Positions 42,503 to 52,631 of a stretch of 64,000 nucleotides of DNA are shown piece after piece. The notes beneath the pieces were generated by a model. The model ran no database searches and was not told the DNA's origin. It worked only from the letters and a program-made list of their open reading frames with translations. The stretch spans positions 1,541,001-1,605,000 of the forward strand of contig NZ_CP004006.1 of NCBI RefSeq assembly GCF_000512355.1, in the 5' to 3' direction. The stretch's first letter is position 1, and every line of letters begins with the position of its first letter. The position numbers and the translations under genes were made by a program. Origin of the DNA: Legionella oakridgensis ATCC 33761 = DSM 21215 (GTDB lineage Bacteria; Pseudomonadota; Gammaproteobacteria; Legionellales; Legionellaceae).

Positions 42503-44630
42503 CCATTTCCATTAAGTTATTGATGATTTTTAAACCGGCCTGTTTTGGCATTGAAAGAATAGTTTCAGGGTGAAATTGCACCGCTTGTACAGGTAATGTC
42601 TTATGCGATACTGCCATGACAATACCATCCTGGCTTACCGCAGTCACTTCCAGCTCGTCTGGTATGCTCTCAAGCCGTGCATAAAGAGAATGATAGCGCC
42701 CTGCAACAAATGATTTATCCAGACCGCTAAACAGCCCACCTTCAACCAAAATATTCATAGTAGACGGTTTACCATGCACAGGATAATCAAGCACGTCTAG
42801 TGTGCCACCAAAATATTCAACAATACCTTGTAAACCTAAACAAACACCAAACAATGGTGTATGGGCTGCCAATACGGCATGAATGGTTTGTGACAAATTA
42901 AAGTCTTCAGGTTTTCCTGGCCCTGGGGATAAACACACCAAATCATAGGAATGCTGTTGCAAATAACCGAGTGCATGCTCACTACGTACTGTAATGACTT
43001 GTGCTCCAGTCTGACGAATATAATTTGCCAAAGTATGTACAAATGAATCCTGATGGTCGATAAGCAGCACTTTTTTCCCCGTACCATAAGATGGTAACCA
43101 TGTTGTTGCCTGTTTATGACCATTGGCCTGACGTAATAAATCAATGAACGCAGAAGCTTTCAGGCGTGTTTCCTGTTCTTCTGCCTGTGGATCGGAGTCA
43201 TATAGCAGCGTCGCTCCCACACGAATTTCAGCAATCCCTTGTTGAATACGCATCGTTCTTAATACCAAACCTGTATTAATATCGCCATTAAAATTAAACC
43301 ACCCCACAGCCCCACCATACCATTTTCGTGGCGATTTTTCATGTTGCTCAATAAAATTCATAGCCCAAAGCTTTGGTGCCCCTGTCACCGTTACAACCCA
43401 CATGTGCGTTAAAAAGGCATCCAATGCGTCAAATTCCTCGCGTAAATAACCCTCCACATGATCAACGGTGTGGATCAAGCGGGAATACATTTCAATCTGG
43501 CGACGCCCTATCACACGAACCGTTCCAGGCTTACAAATGCGCGATTTGTCATTTCTGTCCACATCCGTACACATGGTCAACTCTGAACATTCTTTTTCAG
43601 ACTGCAAAAGCGTTTGGATATTTAATGCATCTTCTATCGCGTCTGCTCCGCGCTTAATCGTTCCAGAAATAGGACAGGTTTCCACACGTTGCCCCTGCAC
43701 TCGCACGTACATTTCTGGGGATGCCCCCACTAAATACTCCTCTTCACCCAGATTAATAAAGAATCCATAAGGAGATGGATTGACAAGACGCATTCGTTTA
43801 AAGATAGCAGAAGGTTTTTCCGGAGCATGCAGGTAAAAAGTCTGGCTTGGTACCACCTCAAACAAATTACCACAGGCAAAGTGTTGTTTGGCTTTTTCAA
43901 CCACTTGTGCATATTCTCCCTGCCCATGATCGCATTCTCTACCAGGCTTTTGTATGGGCTGATAAGTAACATAGTCTCCCGCACGCGCCAATCCCTGGGT
44001 GGTTTTACCCTGAAATTGAAATTCATAACGCCTGACAAATGCTTCTTCCTTGCGATGATTCACAATAAAAATCTCATCAGGCAAGTAAATCACCATATCC
44101 CGTTGGGCGTCATCACGTTCCTGAGAGCGCTCCACCGTTTCAAACTGAAATACCAAATCATAACCAAAGGCACCATACAACCCTAAATACGATTCTTCCT
44201 CTGTCTTAAACAAAGCAAGAATATGACGCACGATGGTAAATATCGAAGGTTGTCGACTACGCTCTTCTTCATTAAATATTTTTTTCCCTGATATGACTTG
44301 CAATTGACAGCAGCGGGCTGATTTTTTAAGAAACTCTATCTCATTGGAGGTTTCTAAAAAATGAACCAAGATAGCAAGCAATACTTCCCCTCGCTGATTT
44401 AGCGCCGCTAACACCAATGTATTTTTACGGCAGGTGATGGCAAGAGGTGGATTATAAAAACCTATATCCCAACATGTATAACGTCCGGGGTATTCAAAAC
44501 TTGAGGTAAACAAAGCTCCGCGATGAGAGTCTAAACGTTCTATAAGCGATTCTATGGCATTTGCGTAGGAAAGTGGCTGCTGTTGATATTCAACATGAAC
44601 TCCCCCCGCCGTTTTAACTTGATGCAACAT
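42483..44630 (-). CDS. trpEG: Fused anthranilate synthase TrpE-TrpG
   Basis: Makes anthranilate from chorismate and glutamine, the first step of tryptophan synthesis. The 715 residues hold an N-terminal chorismate domain (GNLFEVVPSQTF, ETCPISGTIKRGADA, LTMCTDVDRNDKSR, GAPKLWAMNFIE). A C-terminal glutamine amidotransferase follows (LVCLSPGPGKPEDF, GVCLGLQGIVEYFGG with the cysteine, VQFHPETILS with the triad histidine). The fusion order matches the TrpE(G) of rhizobia and some Legionella. A leader with a short Trp-containing frame and a terminator precedes it. Residues for Trp feedback (an LLES-like motif) are not clear by eye. Confidence 0.9.
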   Translation of the reverse strand: MLHQVKTAGGVHVEYQQQPLSYANAIESLIERLDSHRGALFTSSFEYPGRYTCWDIGFYNPPLAITCRKNTLVLAALNQRGEVLLAILVHFLETSNEIEFLKKSARCCQLQVISGKKIFNEEERSRQPSIFTIVRHILALFKTEEESYLGLYGAFGYDLVFQFETVERSQERDDAQRDMVIYLPDEIFIVNHRKEEAFVRRYEFQFQGKTTQGLARAGDYVTYQPIQKPGRECDHGQGEYAQVVEKAKQHFACGNLFEVVPSQTFYLHAPEKPSAIFKRMRLVNPSPYGFFINLGEEEYLVGASPEMYVRVQGQRVETCPISGTIKRGADAIEDALNIQTLLQSEKECSELTMCTDVDRNDKSRICKPGTVRVIGRRQIEMYSRLIHTVDHVEGYLREEFDALDAFLTHMWVVTVTGAPKLWAMNFIEQHEKSPRKWYGGAVGWFNFNGDINTGLVLRTMRIQQGIAEIRVGATLLYDSDPQAEEQETRLKASAFIDLLRQANGHKQATTWLPSYGTGKKVLLIDHQDSFVHTLANYIRQTGAQVITVRSEHALGYLQQHSYDLVCLSPGPGKPEDFNLSQTIHAVLAAHTPLFGVCLGLQGIVEYFGGTLDVLDYPVHGKPSTMNILVEGGLFSGLDKSFVAGRYHSLYARLESIPDELEVTAVSQDGIVMAVSHKTLPVQAVQFHPETILSMPKQAGLKIINNLMEMVGNNAR

Positions 44631-44696
44631 GAATTGAAATGCTCTTTAAATTAAACAATGAATGATGTTCTAACATGTTATTGCCTTGATTGGAAT

Positions 44697-44743
44697 TAAA
44701 AAAATCACCAGAGTCTGTAAACAGACCCTCAAAACCAGGTCAT
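44697..44743 (-). promoter_or_regulatory. Attenuator-like leader of trpE(G)
   Basis: Minus strand: a tiny frame Met-Thr-Trp-Phe-stop (44743-44729) runs straight into a GGTCTG-TTTA-CAGAC hairpin (about 44711-44729). Seven T follow (44698-44704). No gene lies upstream on this strand, so a terminator here can only act within the trpE(G) leader. The leader has one Trp codon and no good ribosome site, so ribosome-stalling attenuation is uncertain. Confidence 0.4.
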
Positions 44744-44770
44744 TGTAACTTTACGGCCAGGCGGTATAAT
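44743..44770 (+). promoter_or_regulatory. Predicted promoter of gatCAB
   Basis: TTGTAA (44743-44748), a 16-base spacer, then a perfect TATAAT (44765-44770), about 35 bases before gatC. It overlaps the 5' end of the divergent trpE(G) leader. Confidence 0.55.
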
Positions 44771-44804
44771 GGTGGCCTGCTTTAGAACGGCATTGGGGTC
44801 GATC

Positions 44805-45101
44805 ATGTTCACATCAAAACGTGAGTTAAATCAAATTGCTGAATTAGCCTGTATTGAACTAAGCCATGACAGCATCACACAATTAACCGAAGATGTCGGT
44901 GCAATTATGAATTTTGTTGAACAATTACGTAAAATCGATACAAAAAATTATTCGCCGATGCTTCATCCTCTTGATCTGCATCAACCTTTAAGAAACGATG
45001 AAGTAAAAGAAGAAAATCGTGTTGTCCAATTGGAGAACATTGCTCCCTTATTTAATGAGGGACTCTATCTGGTTCCTAAAGTCATCGATATAGGAAAATA
45101 A
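44805..45101 (+). CDS. gatC: Glutamyl-tRNA(Gln) amidotransferase subunit C
   Basis: GatC stabilises the GatAB complex, which amidates mischarged Glu-tRNA(Gln) or Asp-tRNA(Asn). 98 residues from ATG 44805 (GGGG upstream). It contains the family pattern [13 protein letters not shown] and [13 protein letters not shown]. The C-terminus has the conserved [13 protein letters not shown] block. Followed by gatA after four bases. Confidence 0.95.
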   Translation: MFTSKRELNQIAELACIELSHDSITQLTEDVGAIMNFVEQLRKIDTKNYSPMLHPLDLHQPLRNDEVKEENRVVQLENIAPLFNEGLYLVPKVIDIGK

Positions 45102-45105
45102 GCGT

Positions 45106-46560
45106 ATGCATACAAAATCAATACGCGAGCTCAGTCACGCTTTACATCATAAAGAATTGTCCAGCGTTGAACTAACGCAACATTATTTAAAGCGAATTGA
45201 ATTAAATCATTCTTTAAATTCATTTATTCATATTAATGAGCAGCATGCCATTTCGGCGGCAGAAATGGCGGATAAATTGCTCCACACAGGCAACGCAAAA
45301 CCGTTAACCGGTATTCCTTTGGCCCATAAAGATATTTTCTGCACGCAAATCATGCCCACGACCTGCGGTTCAAAAATGCTGGCAAATTTCCAATCACCTT
45401 ATCAAGCCACTATCGTGCAACGTTTGGCAGCACAAGGGACGGTATTAATTGGCAAAACCAATATGGATGAATTTGCCATGGGATCAGCTAATGAAAACAG
45501 TTACTTTGGCGTCGTTAAAAATCCCTGGAACCAGGAATGCGTTCCTGGTGGCTCATCAGGGGGCTCAGCTGCAGCAGTAGCTGCCTCCCTCGTGCCATTT
45601 GCGACAGGCTCCGATACCGGCGGCTCCATTCGCCAACCCGCAGCCTTCTGCGGAATTTCTGGTTTAAAACCTACGTATGGATTATTGTCTCGCTTTGGTA
45701 TGGTTGCCTTTGCTTCCAGCCTCGATCAAGCTGGACCAATGGCCCGTAGCGCCGAAGATCTTGCCTTTATCTTGCAAGTTCTTGCAGGGCATGATGAAAA
45801 AGATTCAACGTCAATCAATAAGCCGATACCCGACTACATCCATGCTTTGGATACGCCTTTTAAGCCCTGCCGTATTGGCCTGCCAAGTTGTTTTTTTCAA
45901 CCTGAAGTGGATGCCGATATTCAACAAGCCATTATGAATGCTGTCGATGTCTTTAAAAAAGCTGGTTGTGAAATCATTGAGGTGGATCTTAGCTTACAAT
46001 CCTTGTGGGTTCCTTGTTATTATGTCATCGCTTGTGCGGAAGCTTCTTCCAACTTATCACGTTATGATGGAATTCGCTTCGGTTATCGTACACCCAAGGC
46101 AGACAATCTCTTTGAATTAATTACCCGCTCGCGCAATGAAGGCTTTGGACTTGAAGTCAAGCGCCGTATCCTGACAGGAACTTATGTGCTTTCTTCCGGA
46201 TATTTCGATGATTATTACGTGCAAGCACAGAAAGTAAGACGAATGATACAAGAAGAATTACTTGAGGTTTTAACCCAGGTTGAAATCATTCTTGGACCAA
46301 CCACACCCACCTGCGCTTTTAAATTGGGTGAAAAAGTCGCTGATCCGACCCAGCGTTATTTGGCGGATGTATTTACCGTCGCCGCCAATTTGGCAGGTCT
46401 TCCCGGATTATCCATTCCAGCCGGCTTTAATCATGAGGGATTACCAATAGGCCTGCAACTGATGGGAACTCATTTCAGTGAAACACGCCTCTTAAGTCTG
46501 GCTCATTTTTATCAAAGAAATACCGACTGGCATCAGGCCAGACCAAAGGAGTCTATATGA
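45106..46560 (+). CDS. gatA: Glutamyl-tRNA(Gln) amidotransferase subunit A
   Basis: The glutaminase subunit, 484 residues of the amidase-signature family. The Ser-Ser-Lys triad is visible: PLAHKDIF (lysine, about residue 75), [13 protein letters not shown] (first serine) and [16 protein letters not shown] (nucleophilic serine, about residue 175). [22 protein letters not shown] and GPTTP further match GatA and exclude other amidases. The stop overlaps gatB by four bases. Confidence 0.97.
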   Translation: MHTKSIRELSHALHHKELSSVELTQHYLKRIELNHSLNSFIHINEQHAISAAEMADKLLHTGNAKPLTGIPLAHKDIFCTQIMPTTCGSKMLANFQSPYQATIVQRLAAQGTVLIGKTNMDEFAMGSANENSYFGVVKNPWNQECVPGGSSGGSAAAVAASLVPFATGSDTGGSIRQPAAFCGISGLKPTYGLLSRFGMVAFASSLDQAGPMARSAEDLAFILQVLAGHDEKDSTSINKPIPDYIHALDTPFKPCRIGLPSCFFQPEVDADIQQAIMNAVDVFKKAGCEIIEVDLSLQSLWVPCYYVIACAEASSNLSRYDGIRFGYRTPKADNLFELITRSRNEGFGLEVKRRILTGTYVLSSGYFDDYYVQAQKVRRMIQEELLEVLTQVEIILGPTTPTCAFKLGEKVADPTQRYLADVFTVAANLAGLPGLSIPAGFNHEGLPIGLQLMGTHFSETRLLSLAHFYQRNTDWHQARPKESI

Positions 46561-47990
46561 ATTGGGAAACAGTCATAGGCCTTGAGGTACACGCGCAATT
46601 AAAGACTCAGTCAAAATTATTTTCCGCTGCCGCAACCCAATACGGTGCGCCACCTAATTCACAAACAAGTTTTATTGATGCCGGATTACCAGGCGTATTA
46701 CCGGTATTAAACCGGGAAGCCGTGTATATGGCCATAAAATTTGGTGTGGCCATAGCCGCAGAAATTAATCATTTTTCTTATTTTGAGCGAAAAAATTACT
46801 TTTATCCGGACTTACCCAAAGGATATCAAATCAGTCAATATCGTCGTCCAATTCTCAGTCACGGACATCTGGCCATCATGATGCCAGATAGCACCTCAAA
46901 AACCATTATCATTGAAAGAGCGCATTTGGAAGAAGATGCCGGGAAATCCCTACACGAAACACATCATGATTACACTGGTATTGATTTAAACCGTGCCGGT
47001 ACGCCTTTACTTGAAATTGTTACAGCGCCATGCCTTGCTTCTGCCAAAGAAGCCGTTGCCTATTTAAAAACCTTACATCAGTTATTGCGATTCTTAGACA
47101 TTTGCGATGGTAATATGCAAGAAGGTTCGTTTCGTTGTGATGTTAACATTTCTTTGCGTCCCGCAGGCAGTCCTGTGCTTGGAACACGAACAGAACTTAA
47201 AAATCTAAACTCATTCCGTTTTATTGAAAAAGCAATCATTCATGAACAACTTCGTCATCAGGACTTGTTAGAAACAGGTCAAACGATCGTGCAGGAAACA
47301 AGGCTTTATTCACCGGAATCTGATAGCACTTATTCCATGCGCAGCAAAGAAAGCGAAAAAGACTATCGTTATTTCCCTGATCCGGATTTACTACCAATTG
47401 CCATTGATGAACAGGATTTGCAAAAAATTAAACAAACCATGCCTGAGTTACCGGAATCCATTCGTCTTCGTCTGCAGCATACCTATCATTTTTCCGAAGA
47501 CGATATTGATTTTGTATTGTCCTCGCCCGCTTTGGTCGCCTTTTTTGATGAAGTTATAGGTAAAACACAAGCTTCAGCCAAGACCTTAGTTAATTGGCTA
47601 AAAGGAAGCTATTCTGCCGCATTAAAAGAAACAGGAGGATCCTTCAGTCACCCTCCCGTCAGCTCCGAACAATTGGCTTGTTTACTGGATCGCCTGGATA
47701 GTAATGTTATTTCTACAAAAATTGCCAAGGATATTTTTCACCGTCTCTTGATTGAAAACACAACCGTTGATGACCTTATTGCAGCCGAAAATTATCAACA
47801 AATTGCTGATCAAACACTGTTGGACTCGCTCATTCGCAAAGTCATAGAAACTTATCCAGAACAAGTTGCAAGCTATCGGGCTGGTAAAACCAAATTGCTT
47901 GCCTTTTTTGTGGGCAAGATTATGCAAGAAACACAGGGTAAGGCCAACCCGGCACAAGTCAATGAATTATTGCGTCAATACTTAAAATAA
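46557..47990 (+). CDS. gatB: Glutamyl-tRNA(Gln) amidotransferase subunit B
   Basis: The tRNA-binding kinase/amidotransferase subunit, 477 residues. It opens with [20 protein letters not shown], and has [20 protein letters not shown] (about residues 80-99), [28 protein letters not shown], and [13 protein letters not shown]. The helical YqeY-like tail is at the C-terminus ([20 protein letters not shown]). Last gene of gatCAB. Confidence 0.97.
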   Translation: MNWETVIGLEVHAQLKTQSKLFSAAATQYGAPPNSQTSFIDAGLPGVLPVLNREAVYMAIKFGVAIAAEINHFSYFERKNYFYPDLPKGYQISQYRRPILSHGHLAIMMPDSTSKTIIIERAHLEEDAGKSLHETHHDYTGIDLNRAGTPLLEIVTAPCLASAKEAVAYLKTLHQLLRFLDICDGNMQEGSFRCDVNISLRPAGSPVLGTRTELKNLNSFRFIEKAIIHEQLRHQDLLETGQTIVQETRLYSPESDSTYSMRSKESEKDYRYFPDPDLLPIAIDEQDLQKIKQTMPELPESIRLRLQHTYHFSEDDIDFVLSSPALVAFFDEVIGKTQASAKTLVNWLKGSYSAALKETGGSFSHPPVSSEQLACLLDRLDSNVISTKIAKDIFHRLLIENTTVDDLIAAENYQQIADQTLLDSLIRKVIETYPEQVASYRAGKTKLLAFFVGKIMQETQGKANPAQVNELLRQYLK

Positions 47991-48002
47991 GTGTCTTATC
48001 TG

Positions 48003-48036
48003 GCGACATAAAGACTTATGAAGTCTTTTATGTCGC
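48003..48036. terminator. Bidirectional terminator between gatB and the lipoprotein gene
   Basis: A 15-bp stem (GCGACATAAAGACTT pairing with AAGTCTTTTATGTCGC, one bulged T) around a three-base loop, placed between converging stop codons. Confidence 0.6.
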
Positions 48037-48045
48037 ACACTGTCA

Positions 48046-48606
48046 TTAATTATAAGGTTTGACAATAACGGTCGTACCAACGTCGACGAAATTTTCATTC
48101 AACCATTTCGCCGCACTGGGTAACACTCTGACGCAACCATGGCTGGCGTTATAATTAGGTACTTCATACGCGCCATGAATTGAATAACCGCCATTAAAAT
48201 GCATGCAATAAGGCATTTTAGCGCCACCATTTGTTTCTATTGGATAAATGCTGGAAGTACACTCCTCACCTTTTTTTGAATAAACTCTAAAAGTACCTGT
48301 TACTGTACGGCAAGGACGCCCCACATCTTCGCAGAAATCTTTTCCACCTGATGCACTTCCAGTTTTCACTCGATTTCCTTGAGCATCATAAGCTGCCCAG
48401 GCGGTGGCTTTCGGGTCAAAAATAAACACCTTTCTGCCGGTCGCCGGGCGTTTTTCAGGGAAATAACTGCTCCCTTTATTATCCATGGTGTAATGCATGG
48501 TGTAATGAGTGTAGCCGGCATCATCCACAACCATCGTGGAAGGGTCCGTTGGTGCACAAGCTACTGCCGATAAACAAAAAGGTACAACGATGAGTTTATG
48601 TTTCAT
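48046..48606 (-). CDS. YkuD-type L,D-transpeptidase, probable lipoprotein
   Basis: 186 residues. The N-terminus MKHKLIVVPFCLSAVACAP has a lipobox-like LSAVAC, so the mature protein may be lipid-anchored in the envelope. The catalytic motif is YNASHGCVRVLPSAAKWL (about residues 151-168) with the Cys nucleophile. SIHGAYEVPN lies just before it, as in YkuD/ErfK enzymes. Four more cysteines (CEDVGRPC, EECTSS, PYCMHF) are unusual and might form disulfides. GGGAGG precedes the ATG. This is the second L,D-transpeptidase-like gene in the window and is unrelated in detail to the first. Confidence 0.85.
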   Translation of the reverse strand: MKHKLIVVPFCLSAVACAPTDPSTMVVDDAGYTHYTMHYTMDNKGSSYFPEKRPATGRKVFIFDPKATAWAAYDAQGNRVKTGSASGGKDFCEDVGRPCRTVTGTFRVYSKKGEECTSSIYPIETNGGAKMPYCMHFNGGYSIHGAYEVPNYNASHGCVRVLPSAAKWLNENFVDVGTTVIVKPYN

Positions 48607-48681
48607 AGGTTAATCCTCCCTATTTTTCTAATTTATCGGGCGGATTTAGAATAAATTTAGAACTTTTTATAATTTTTTTAT

Positions 48682-49089
48682 CTAATTGTTTTTATTATGA
48701 TCTTTTTTGGTGTCCAATAACGCTTCTTTTTCATTTTCCGGAATCATTGCAAGGATGGCTTTCAGCAGTTGCTGATCACTGCATTCAAAGCATCCACCGC
48801 GCGCAGGCATGGCGTTTAAACCCTCATCAGTGTGCTTAAATAATACTTCAAGTCCCTGTTTAACTCGCGGCTCCCAATCCGTCTCAACACCAATACGGGG
48901 GGCTCCTAGTGCAATCAGAGGTTTTCTGTCATGGCAATTGCTGCAAAAGTGGTGAACAATTTGCTCCCCTTCATTTTTTGAACCAGAAATTTCTTTTAAA
49001 AAGTCCTGCGGATGATGGCTGGCCGCCCATATGAACGTTCCCACACTCATCATTAGCAATAAAAATCCACATTTTTTGAGCAGGTACAT
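48682..49089 (-). CDS. c-type cytochrome (cytochrome c5-like)
   Basis: 135 residues with a signal peptide (LLKKCGFLLLMMSVGTFIWA) and one haem site, HHFCSNCHDRKP (CxxCH). A distal methionine lies in LNAMPARGGCFECSDQQLLKAI, the cytochrome c5 pattern, where a second CxxC replaces the usual disulfide pair. It is a periplasmic electron carrier. The start is ATG 49089, after GAAGGAT. Confidence 0.88.
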   Translation of the reverse strand: MYLLKKCGFLLLMMSVGTFIWAASHHPQDFLKEISGSKNEGEQIVHHFCSNCHDRKPLIALGAPRIGVETDWEPRVKQGLEVLFKHTDEGLNAMPARGGCFECSDQQLLKAILAMIPENEKEALLDTKKDHNKNN

Positions 49090-49351
49090 GATTATCCTTC
49101 TTTTATATTGTAAAATTGTCAATCAGTTGTTTTACTCAAGCTGTCTCGCTTTAGGGGACCCTAATTTATAAATACTGTCCAATAAATGTCAATAATCAGG
49201 AAAAGATAATACAAGATTGAACTCACAATCCGAATAAAATAATAATCAACCAAATTGGTTATTAACTGAACATTAAGATGCGTTTATGATTCATTGTATG
49301 GTATTATTAGTTGCTTTTTTTAAGAATTAAAAGCTTTTCAGGAGAAAGAAA

Positions 49352-50041
49352 ATTAGCGCTCTACTTGATTTTCATCAATTTCTGCAACAAACCGATGTTT
49401 ATTATCGTCAGCAAATAGCCACTCTTCCTTTGTTTAATCAAGCCATTACATCGGCCTGGGATAACGAGCGAAAAAAGTACTTTGCTGCGGTATTTTACCA
49501 TCTTCGAGGCTATTTCATTGATTTTATGTGGTATGTTGCCAATTTTACAAATGATGAAGAAATAAAAGATATTATTTTAAAAAATATTCAAGAAGAGCTT
49601 GGCTCAAAGGGCCGAGCTTCTCATGAACAACTATATGCACAATTTGCCGAAGAATGCGGCGTTAATATTCATGATGAAATTGTCAATAAAACCCATTACC
49701 TGCTTTTTGCCAGACAATTTAATCAAGAGCATCTTCGCTGGTTATCACAACATGATAAGCACTCACATTTAGCTGCATTCTCTGCTTATGAACGTCTGGA
49801 TAACATTGATTATTCCTTGCTGACCGAGTTTGCTCGTTCCTTGAATTTATCTGAAAAAGCAATGAAATTCTTCAAAGTGCATAGATATGTTAAACATTTT
49901 GAGCCAACGGTCGACCAATTAGCAGGAATTTGGCAATCTTCCCCTGAAACAGTGCAAGAGGCATTTAATTTTATCTATTCACACCAACTTGAAATGTGGC
50001 AAACTCTTTCTAACACATTAACAACTTATTATCCACATTGA
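49352..50041 (+). CDS. CADD/TenA-like iron-containing redox-enzyme family protein
   Basis: A haem-oxygenase-like all-helical protein, about 229 residues. Ligand-type residues are seen in NIQEELGSKGRASHEQLYAQF (Glu and His, about residues 80-98), and further histidines in FKVHRYVKHF. Chlamydial CADD and relatives make p-aminobenzoate or act as di-iron oxidases, so a cofactor role is possible. The in-frame region starting ATT AGC GCT CTA at 49352 lies nine bases after AGGAG and has no ATG. Either ATT serves as start, the sequence is wrong there, or translation begins at TTG 49430 (204 residues). Confidence 0.6.
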   Translation: MSALLDFHQFLQQTDVYYRQQIATLPLFNQAITSAWDNERKKYFAAVFYHLRGYFIDFMWYVANFTNDEEIKDIILKNIQEELGSKGRASHEQLYAQFAEECGVNIHDEIVNKTHYLLFARQFNQEHLRWLSQHDKHSHLAAFSAYERLDNIDYSLLTEFARSLNLSEKAMKFFKVHRYVKHFEPTVDQLAGIWQSSPETVQEAFNFIYSHQLEMWQTLSNTLTTYYPH

Positions 50042-50084
50042 CGTTTTTTTGGACCACACCCATTCCCAGAACTATCTTTAAAGT

Positions 50085-51373
50085 TCAATCTATTTTTGGA
50101 AATTTAAGAATAAAATGAGCAAATTGATTAAATTTTCCCTTACAATAAATATCACCACCAGCTGTTTTCATCAACATCTTGCAATAAGCCAGCCCTACTC
50201 CTGTTCCTCCCTTACGATCAGAGTAAAATGACTCAAAAATCTTCTCAGCTTGCTTTGGATAAATGCCTTTGGCCGTATCCATGATATTCAGGTAATTAAA
50301 ATTATCCTCTTCATTTCCTCGAGTTAACCAAATAGAAATATCACCTTTCCCTGTTTCCTCGATGCAATCCAAGCTGTTTTTTAACAAATTCCAGATAAGA
50401 TTTTTAAAAGCAACTTCTTCAATCCATACAAAAAATCATCCGTTAAATCTGTTTTTATAAGTAATTTTTGCTGTTCCTTAAGTGGATATTCCTTAAGCGT
50501 TTTTTCTAATAACATTTTAATCGGCTGAATCGTGAAATATTTTGTATCAAATTTTTCATGTTGAATGTTATTCAATTGCATGCTGATCAGTTGATTACCC
50601 ATCTCAATGCCACGAATCATTTTATCAAGACTCTTTTTTAAATCCCGCTGCACTTCCGATTGGTTCAATTTTTCAACAATCATTTCTTGTAATTCAGCTT
50701 GTAAGTAAATACTAGCAAGGGATGTTCGTAAATCATGTGCCAGACTGCCTGCCAAAAGGCGCATTCCCGAAATACGACTGTCATGCATGATTTCTCTATC
50801 TCGGGCAAATAAAGCACCGATGATAATAGCCGCAGTAAAAGTGGTTGCCAAACTATACAATGAGATATCACCTGGGAGGTACTCCATCATATGTTCCGCA
50901 ACATAAAAATAACTAAAAAAGGCCAGGCTAAATCCTAATGCCAATAAGGTAAGTGCATCAAGAACTCGGGTGACTAATAAAAGAAAAAATACGGCGGAAA
51001 CACAATTCATCAACCAAATGGTAGAAGCATTATGCAGAAACGTTAAATAAGAAAAAAAGAATGGTAAACAAAACAAAAGCGTAATATACCAGAAAATGGG
51101 AAGAAACTTTAACCAAGAAGAGGGCCAAAAACGATTGGAAAAAAGCAGAATGCATAAGATAGTGGCAACAATACGAAAAGTAAATTCTTCAGCCGATAAT
51201 GGATTATCCAGCCTCCAGATGACACCAAATAAAGGAAAATTGATCATCATCACCAGAGCAAATAAATTAATTTGCTGGCCGGTAGCTTCTGTTTGTTTCA
51301 CTAAATAATGATAAAAAAAAGCCAACCCTCTTTCAATGTTCTCATACCATTCACATTTTTTATCTTGAGGCAT
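50085..51373 (-). CDS. Membrane sensor histidine kinase, CqsS/LqsS-like (one frame break)
   Basis: About 429 residues after repair. Six or so membrane helices (about residues 20-190) are followed by a dimerisation region with the phospho-histidine motif LAGSLAHDLRTSLASIYLQ. The ATPase domain has N-box LIWNLLKNSLDCIEE, the G1-like IMDTAKGIYP, and G2 GGTGVGLAYCK. There is no receiver domain. The helical sensor plus HDLRTSL box recalls autoinducer kinases such as CqsS and Legionella LqsS. The break is at the A6 run 50430-50435 (+ strand), and an added base gives DDFFVWIEEVAFKNLIWN. No response regulator gene is adjacent. Confidence 0.75.
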
Positions 51374-51378
51374 CCAAG

Positions 51379-52287
51379 TTAATCATTTGCAGGCTGCATT
51401 TTATTGATTTCAATTTTATGACTAAACAAGGTAATCAATGCCCCTCCCAGCACGATGATGATACCCGCAATGTGCTGAAGGCTAAGTTCCTCACCAAGCA
51501 GAATAACGCCAAAAATAACCACAAAAACAGGTTCTAATACTGATAATATAGAAGCTTTTTCCGAATTTATATATTTTAAACTATATAAGAGCAATAAAAT
51601 TGGAATTGCTGTTGAGATAATGCCAATACCAATTAAATTTCCCCATACTGACAAGGACGTGGGTATAAAAAAGCTGTGGTCCATCCAGGTCAACAGCAAG
51701 CAAGTCACCATGACACCAACAGATACCATAAGGGCAGACATATTAGGAGAAATAGAACTGCGTTTACTGGCAACAATATAACAAGCATAGAAAAATGCGG
51801 AAATTACCCCAAGTATGATTCCTATTAAATCCAATTTTATCTCATGCATGTCAATGAATAACGCCATTCCAGTAAGAATAATAATCGTCGCCAAATAATA
51901 AATTCGAGGCATCTGCTGCCCGTAAAAAAAATAATTAAATAACATCACAATGACAGGGTAAGTAAAAAAGATAACCATAGCCAACCCTGAGCCAATGTAT
52001 TGACTGGCATAAAAGTACAACATGGTAGAGAAACTGTATAAAGCAGCCCCCAAGAAGAATGCAAATAAAATATTACCCCAGGAATCGGTGATATGTTTAA
52101 TGTGCGGCAGTAAAATAAACAACATTATGATGCTTGAAATAAAAAACCGCCAAAACAGCATATTGCTCACGGAAACATGGGCATTCATCACACTTAATCC
52201 AAAGTAGCCGATGAAGCCATACAAAAACCCAGACAAAATGGCGTAAAATGAACCGCGGTATTCTGTGGAAAACATAATCATACTCAA
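51379..52287 (-). CDS. EamA-family (drug/metabolite transporter) permease
   Basis: 302 residues with ten hydrophobic helices in two EamA repeats (about residues 15-145 and 155-285). The repeat end LSVLEPVFVVIFGVILLGEELSLQHIAGIIIVLGG is characteristic. It is an exporter or importer of a small metabolite, substrate unknown. It lies immediately upstream of the sensor kinase gene (five-base gap), so both may be one transcript. Confidence 0.88.
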   Translation of the reverse strand: MSMIMFSTEYRGSFYAILSGFLYGFIGYFGLSVMNAHVSVSNMLFWRFFISSIIMLFILLPHIKHITDSWGNILFAFFLGAALYSFSTMLYFYASQYIGSGLAMVIFFTYPVIVMLFNYFFYGQQMPRIYYLATIIILTGMALFIDMHEIKLDLIGIILGVISAFFYACYIVASKRSSISPNMSALMVSVGVMVTCLLLTWMDHSFFIPTSLSVWGNLIGIGIISTAIPILLLLYSLKYINSEKASILSVLEPVFVVIFGVILLGEELSLQHIAGIIIVLGGALITLFSHKIEINKMQPAND

Positions 52288-52433
52288 AAATAAACTAATC
52301 CATCATGATTCTTTCCGCTCCGTCATCGGCTTTATTTGGCAATCATTTTGCAGAAAACAGGACAGAACGATAAAAATGATTATAATTTTATCTTTTTTTA
52401 ATCTTTTTATCAACATTTATTCAAAATAAGCAT

Positions 52434-52625
52434 TCAAAATGCCAATCGCTTCAATAAAATTGGCGTATCATTTATATGACATTGCACATCAAATAATTGC
52501 AGTGAAGAATACACTATATCTGCTTCGTATAAGTATGCTAGCTCACCAATGCCGACTGCAAACATTCCAGCCGCCTTTATTGCACAAATTCTAGAAAAGA
52601 TTGAAAGATTATTTAACTTATTCAA
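52434..52625 (-). pseudogene. Remnant of a beta-phosphoglucomutase-type HAD phosphatase, C-terminal part
   Basis: A 63-codon frame starting with TTG. Its middle, CAIKAAGMFAVGIGE followed by AYLYEADIVYSSLQLFD, matches the end of beta-phosphoglucomutase-like HAD proteins (AGIxAxKAAGMxAVGVG...ADxVxxSLxxL). The N-terminal four-fifths, with the nucleophile aspartate, are absent. It lies between the EamA gene and the YqhA gene in an otherwise empty 344-base gap (52288-52631). It is probably a decayed fragment and not an expressed small protein. Confidence 0.5.
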
Positions 52626-52631
52626 GAAATA

